NCBI RefSeq assembly: GCF_000688295.1
Contig: NZ_JHZF01000013.1
Location: forward strand, 248,001 to 312,000
Direction: 5' to 3'
Length of the DNA: 64,000 bases
Source: Pseudooceanicola nanhaiensis DSM 18065
GTDB taxonomy: Bacteria > Pseudomonadota > Alphaproteobacteria > Rhodobacterales > Rhodobacteraceae
The notes under the pieces were generated by a model. It made no database searches and was not told the DNA's origin. It worked only from the letters and a program-made list of their open reading frames with translations. Of the stretch, positions 60,834 to 64,000 are shown in pieces; the first letter of the stretch is position 1; every line of letters begins with the position of its first letter. A program made the translations under genes and the position numbers.

Positions 60834-61996
60834 GCCGGGTGCTGGTGCTGAACGCCGGGTCGTCTTCGGTGAAGTTCGGGCTCTTCACCGATGCGCCCGA
60901 GCCCGAGGAGATCGCCGCGGGCCTCGTCGAGACGGTGGGCGAGGAGACCCACCTCCACCTGCGCGACGCGGGCGGCGCAGCCCTGGCCGAGGATCGTCTG
61001 CCGCCCCGCGACCGCGGCCATCACCGCGCCGCCATCGCCGCCATTCTCGCCGCGTTGGAGACGCATTTCCCCGGCGAAGCGATCACGGCCGTCGGCCACC
61101 GGATCGTGCACGGCGGGCTCGATTTCACCGAACCGCAGGTGCTGGACGAGGCCGCGCTGACAAGGCTCGAGGCGCTGGTCCCCTTCGCGCCGCTGCACCA
61201 GCCGCACAACCTCTCGGGCGTCCGCGCCGCGCAGGAGGCGTTCCCCGGCGCGACCCAGGTCGGCTGTTTCGACACCGCCTTCCACCGCGGGCAGCCGTTC
61301 GTCAACGACACCTTCGCCCTGCCCCGCGCCTATTACGCCCGCGGTGTGCGGCGCTACGGCTTTCACGGGCTGAGCTACGATTACATCTCGGGCCACCTGG
61401 CCGAAACCGCGCCCGAGCTGCACGCCGGGCGGGTGATCGTCGCCCATCTCGGCAACGGGTCGTCCATGTGCGGGATCCGGGCAGGCCGCTCCGTCGCCTC
61501 CTCCATGGGGTTCACCGCGCTGGACGGGCTGCCGATGGGCACCCGCTGCGGGCAGATCGACCCCGGCGTCCTGCTCTACATGATCGAACAGGAGGGGATG
61601 GGCCCGGCCGAGCTGGGCGAGATGCTCTATCGCCGCTCGGGTCTGCTGGGGCTGTCGGGGGTGAGTTCGGACATGCGGAGCCTGCTGGCCTCGGAGGTGC
61701 CGGCGGCGCGCGAGGCGATCGACTATTTCACCGCCCGCATCCGCCGCGAGACCGGCGGGCTGACCGCCGCGCTCGAAGGGCTGGACGCGCTGGTCTTCAC
61801 CGGCGGCATCGGCGAGAACGCCACGGAGATCCGGGCCGAAATCTGCGCCGGGCTGGGTTGGCTGGGCGTCCGGATCGACCCCGCCGCCAACGACGCGGGC
61901 GCGCGGGTGATCAGCGCCGAAGGCGCGCAGGTCACCGTCATGGTGATCCCCACGAACGAGGAGCTGGTGATCGCCCGGGCCGCCGCGCGCGCCTGA
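60830..61996 (+). CDS. ackA: Acetate kinase
   Basis: A 388-residue kinase of the acetate/propionate family. It has the N-terminal motif VLVLNAGSSSVKFGLF, HRIVHGG, RYGFHGLSYDYIS, HLGNGSSMCGIRAGRSVASSMG and FTGGIGENATEIR. It interconverts acetyl phosphate and ADP with acetate and ATP. It starts in the stop codon of the phosphate acetyltransferase gene, completing the usual two-enzyme pathway. Confidence 0.96.
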   Translation: MSRVLVLNAGSSSVKFGLFTDAPEPEEIAAGLVETVGEETHLHLRDAGGAALAEDRLPPRDRGHHRAAIAAILAALETHFPGEAITAVGHRIVHGGLDFTEPQVLDEAALTRLEALVPFAPLHQPHNLSGVRAAQEAFPGATQVGCFDTAFHRGQPFVNDTFALPRAYYARGVRRYGFHGLSYDYISGHLAETAPELHAGRVIVAHLGNGSSMCGIRAGRSVASSMGFTALDGLPMGTRCGQIDPGVLLYMIEQEGMGPAELGEMLYRRSGLLGLSGVSSDMRSLLASEVPAAREAIDYFTARIRRETGGLTAALEGLDALVFTGGIGENATEIRAEICAGLGWLGVRIDPAANDAGARVISAEGAQVTVMVIPTNEELVIARAAARA

Positions 61997-62003
61997 ACAG
62001 GCT

Positions 62004-62705
62004 CTAATCCGGCTGATCCAGCGTGCCCGGCACGAATGCGACCGGCGCGCTGTTCCGTATCCCGGCCACTGCGAAGGCCACGAGCGCGTCCCGCGCGACG
62101 CCGCGGTCGGCGACAGAGGCGCGCCCCTCCGACAAGGCCGAAAGGCGGTCGGCGGCGCGATCCTCGGTGCTGGTGAGGATCGTCGTGCTCACCATCAGCA
62201 GGTAGCGCCAGAACAGGTCGCCCGTCTCGGCCCCGGGCACCGCCTTGGCGAAGGCATCGACATAGGCGCGGGCCATGGGGTTGAGGTATTCACCCACGAT
62301 CCGCCGCGTGGTGTCGCTAGGCTCGAGCCGGTGCGATAGGATGAAGCGTGCCATCAGCACGCCCTGATCCTCGTTGCCGTCGCCCATGTAGGGCTCCACG
62401 AAACTCGAGACGATGCGCGCGAGGTCGGGCGCCTCGCCGGCCGCCGCGGCCGCCGAGAGGATGTGGCCCAGCCCGGTCAGGCGCTCTTCCGTCACCCGGG
62501 CGATGACCCGTTCGAAGACCGCCTCGGCCAGATCGTCCTTGCTTCCGAAATAGTAGTTCACGGAGGCGACGTTGACCTCGGCCTCCCGGGTGATCTGCCG
62601 GACCGAGGTCGCCACGACGCCCTGCCGCGAGAACAGCAGCTCTGCCGCATCCAGAATGCGGCGGGCGGCGGGGGCCTCCGGCTCGGAAAGTCGTTTCAAA
62701 CTCAT
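62004..62705 (-). CDS. TetR-family regulator
   Basis: A 233-residue regulator. The N-terminal HTH (about 14-60) has RILDAAELLFSRQGVVATSV, RQITREAEVNVASVNYYFGSKDDL, typical of TetR. The C-terminal ligand domain is all-helical. It is convergent with ackA (7 bases between stops). The gene on the same strand immediately upstream is a quinone-oxidoreductase-like enzyme, which may be its target. Confidence 0.92.
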   Translation of the reverse strand: MSLKRLSEPEAPAARRILDAAELLFSRQGVVATSVRQITREAEVNVASVNYYFGSKDDLAEAVFERVIARVTEERLTGLGHILSAAAAAGEAPDLARIVSSFVEPYMGDGNEDQGVLMARFILSHRLEPSDTTRRIVGEYLNPMARAYVDAFAKAVPGAETGDLFWRYLLMVSTTILTSTEDRAADRLSALSEGRASVADRGVARDALVAFAVAGIRNSAPVAFVPGTLDQPD

Positions 62706-62792
62706 GTTTTACGATGAGCCGCGGCCAACCCGCTTGTCAATCCTCGAGGGCGCCTGTCCATCCGGGCGCCTGGTCTTCGGGGCCTTCCGCCG

Positions 62793-63710
62793 TCACGGCA
62801 CCAGAACGATCTTGCCGCGGACGTGGCCGGCCTCGCTCTCGGTGTGGGCGCGGGCGGCTTCGGTCAGGGCCATCTCCTCGATCTCGGGCGGAGCCCAGGC
62901 TCCGGCGATCGTATGGGCCACCACACGCTCCAGCCGCTCCCGGCTGCGTGTCACGGCGGGCCGCAGCGAGGTGACCCCCTCGCGCGTCGGTTCGGGGGCG
63001 GTGGCGCCGGAGCCGATGAAGGCCGCCCGGCCGCCGGGCCGCAGCGCGGCGAAGCTGCCCGGCACGGTCGCGCCGCCGACGCAATCATAGACCGCATCCC
63101 GGTCGCCCAGCACCTCGGCCAGGTCCGCCTCGCGGTAGTCGATGCACAGATCGGCCCCCATCTGCCGGAGATAGCCGTGATTCTCGGACCGCGCCGTCGC
63201 GGCCACATGGCAGCCGAGGTGATGCGCCAGCTGGATCGCCATGCCGCCGACACCACCCGCGCCGCCCTGGATCAGGACCTTCTCGCCCGCGGTCACGGCG
63301 AGCGTATCCTCGAGCCCGACCATCGCGGTCAGCCCGGTCAGCGCCATCGCCGCGGTCTCGACATGGCTGAGCGAGGGCGGCTTCAGCGCCAGCAGCTCCG
63401 AGGCGAAGACGATGTGGCTGGCATAGGCGCCCTCCTTGTCCTGCGGGCTCACGCCGAAGACCTCGTCGCCCACCTTGAGGTCGGCGCCTTCGCCGCAGGC
63501 CACCACCACGCCCGAGAAATCGCGCCCGGGCACATGCGGCAGTGCGTGTTTCTGCATCGCCTTGCCGCGCCGCACCTTCCAGTCGGCCGCGTTCACGCTG
63601 GCCGCATGGATCTCGACCAGCACCTCGCCGGCGCCGGGCACCGGGTCCGGCCGCTCGGCGGGCTTCAGCACTTCCGGGGCGCCGTATTCCTTGAACTCGA
63701 TCACAAGCAT
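62793..63710 (-). CDS. NADP-dependent quinone oxidoreductase-like (MDR) protein
   Basis: A 305-residue medium-chain dehydrogenase/reductase without zinc-binding cysteines, like quinone oxidoreductases. It has VEIHAASVNAADWKVRRGK, HVPGRDFSGVV, GDEVFGVS and the nucleotide-binding VLIQGGAGGVGGMAIQLA. It probably reduces quinones or enals with NADPH. The ATG at 63710 was chosen because the MDR domain starts there. Confidence 0.9.
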   Translation of the reverse strand: MLVIEFKEYGAPEVLKPAERPDPVPGAGEVLVEIHAASVNAADWKVRRGKAMQKHALPHVPGRDFSGVVVACGEGADLKVGDEVFGVSPQDKEGAYASHIVFASELLALKPPSLSHVETAAMALTGLTAMVGLEDTLAVTAGEKVLIQGGAGGVGGMAIQLAHHLGCHVAATARSENHGYLRQMGADLCIDYREADLAEVLGDRDAVYDCVGGATVPGSFAALRPGGRAAFIGSGATAPEPTREGVTSLRPAVTRSRERLERVVAHTIAGAWAPPEIEEMALTEAARAHTESEAGHVRGKIVLVP

Positions 63711-63884
63711 GTCGCTCTCCCTCTCGTCAGTGCACCATAACGTGGCCATGGCGCGCTGCATCCGCAAAGCGCGCACGGTCCGCATATTGACATGCTCCGC
63801 CCCGGCCCCGAGGGTATGGCCGAACCGGCGCCGCGTGCCGCCCTGCCGCGACACTCTCGCTGCAGGAGACCAGGGAGACATCCG

Positions 63885-64000
63885 ATGTACAATTTCGAGC
63901 TCGTGAAACCGACCACCGTGGAAGAGGCCGTCGCCGCACTGAAGGCGGAGGAGGCGCAGCCGCTGTCTGGCGGGCAGACCCTGATCCCGACGATGAAGCA
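63885..64000 (+). CDS. FAD-binding subunit of a molybdenum hydroxylase (CoxM/XdhB-like), cut by window edge
   Basis: Only the first 38 or so residues are present: MYNFELVKPTTVEEAVAAL and SGGQTLIPTMK. The SGGQTLIP sequence is the FAD-binding signature of medium subunits of carbon-monoxide dehydrogenase and xanthine-dehydrogenase-like molybdenum enzymes. GGAGACATCCG precedes the ATG. It is divergent from the MDR gene. The molybdopterin and iron-sulfur subunits would lie beyond the window. Confidence 0.85.
   Translation, partial: MYNFELVKPTTVEEAVAALKAEEAQPLSGGQTLIPTMK

Overview
The window is GC-rich, densely coded DNA of a Rhodobacterales-type alphaproteobacterium (Paracoccus/Rhodobacter/Roseobacter relatives). 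The assignment rests on a Rieske / cytochrome b / cytochrome c1 operon (petABC) whose cytochrome c1 has a long acidic N-terminal extension as in Paracoccus, an mtaB-dapF pair, a def-fmt cluster, several peptide-type ABC transporter operons, and a dispersed intergenic hairpin repeat. I see no insertion sequence, prophage, integrase or CRISPR array. Many adjacent genes overlap by 1 to 4 bases (ATGA, GTGA or TGATG), so much of the window is translationally coupled operons.

Layout. 1-7000: an aminotransferase with 3-mercaptopyruvate sulfurtransferase, a lipoamide-dehydrogenase-like flavoprotein, an AraC-Ogt fusion, an OmpA-type lipoprotein, a Nudix hydrolase and an alpha/beta hydrolase. 7000-11400: a fatty-acid beta-oxidation operon (FadB-like protein and two acyl-CoA dehydrogenases) closed by a clear terminator. 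11500-19800: adenine deaminase, aroQ with a coupled membrane protein, a fumarylpyruvate hydrolase / maleylpyruvate isomerase pair, two hotdog thioesterases, a VOC protein and a MalY-type C-S lyase. 19900-22300: three tandem peptide deformylase genes and fmt; the third deformylase has lost its catalytic glutamate. 22500-25900: a TPP riboswitch and thiBPQ. 25900-29260: petCBA. 29500-33100: GST, PaiB-like protein, mtaB, dapF. 33248-36750: a receiver / PAS histidine kinase / receiver module bracketed by tRNA-Lys and tRNA-Met. 37000-39200: dgkA and a serine hydrolase.

39200-59200 holds two large import-and-hydrolysis operons. Cluster A (39180-48024, minus) couples a complete peptide/nickel-type ABC transporter to three deaminase-type hydrolases and an unnoticed 69-residue basic protein that overlaps its neighbours at both ends. 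A GntR regulator and a flavin reductase are divergently transcribed from a promoter region with TTGTATCC-type repeats. Cluster B (49544-59178, minus) couples a second complete ABC transporter to a gamma-glutamyltransferase without a signal peptide, a DUF1028 protein, a TauE/SafE exporter and a GntR regulator. In both clusters a perfect GC hairpin lies between the substrate-binding-protein gene and the first permease gene.

59400-64000: a MaoC-phosphate acetyltransferase fusion with acetate kinase (the MaoC half has Asn in place of the catalytic Asp), a TetR regulator, a quinone-oxidoreductase-like enzyme, and the first codons of a CoxM/XdhB-type FAD-binding subunit cut by the window edge.
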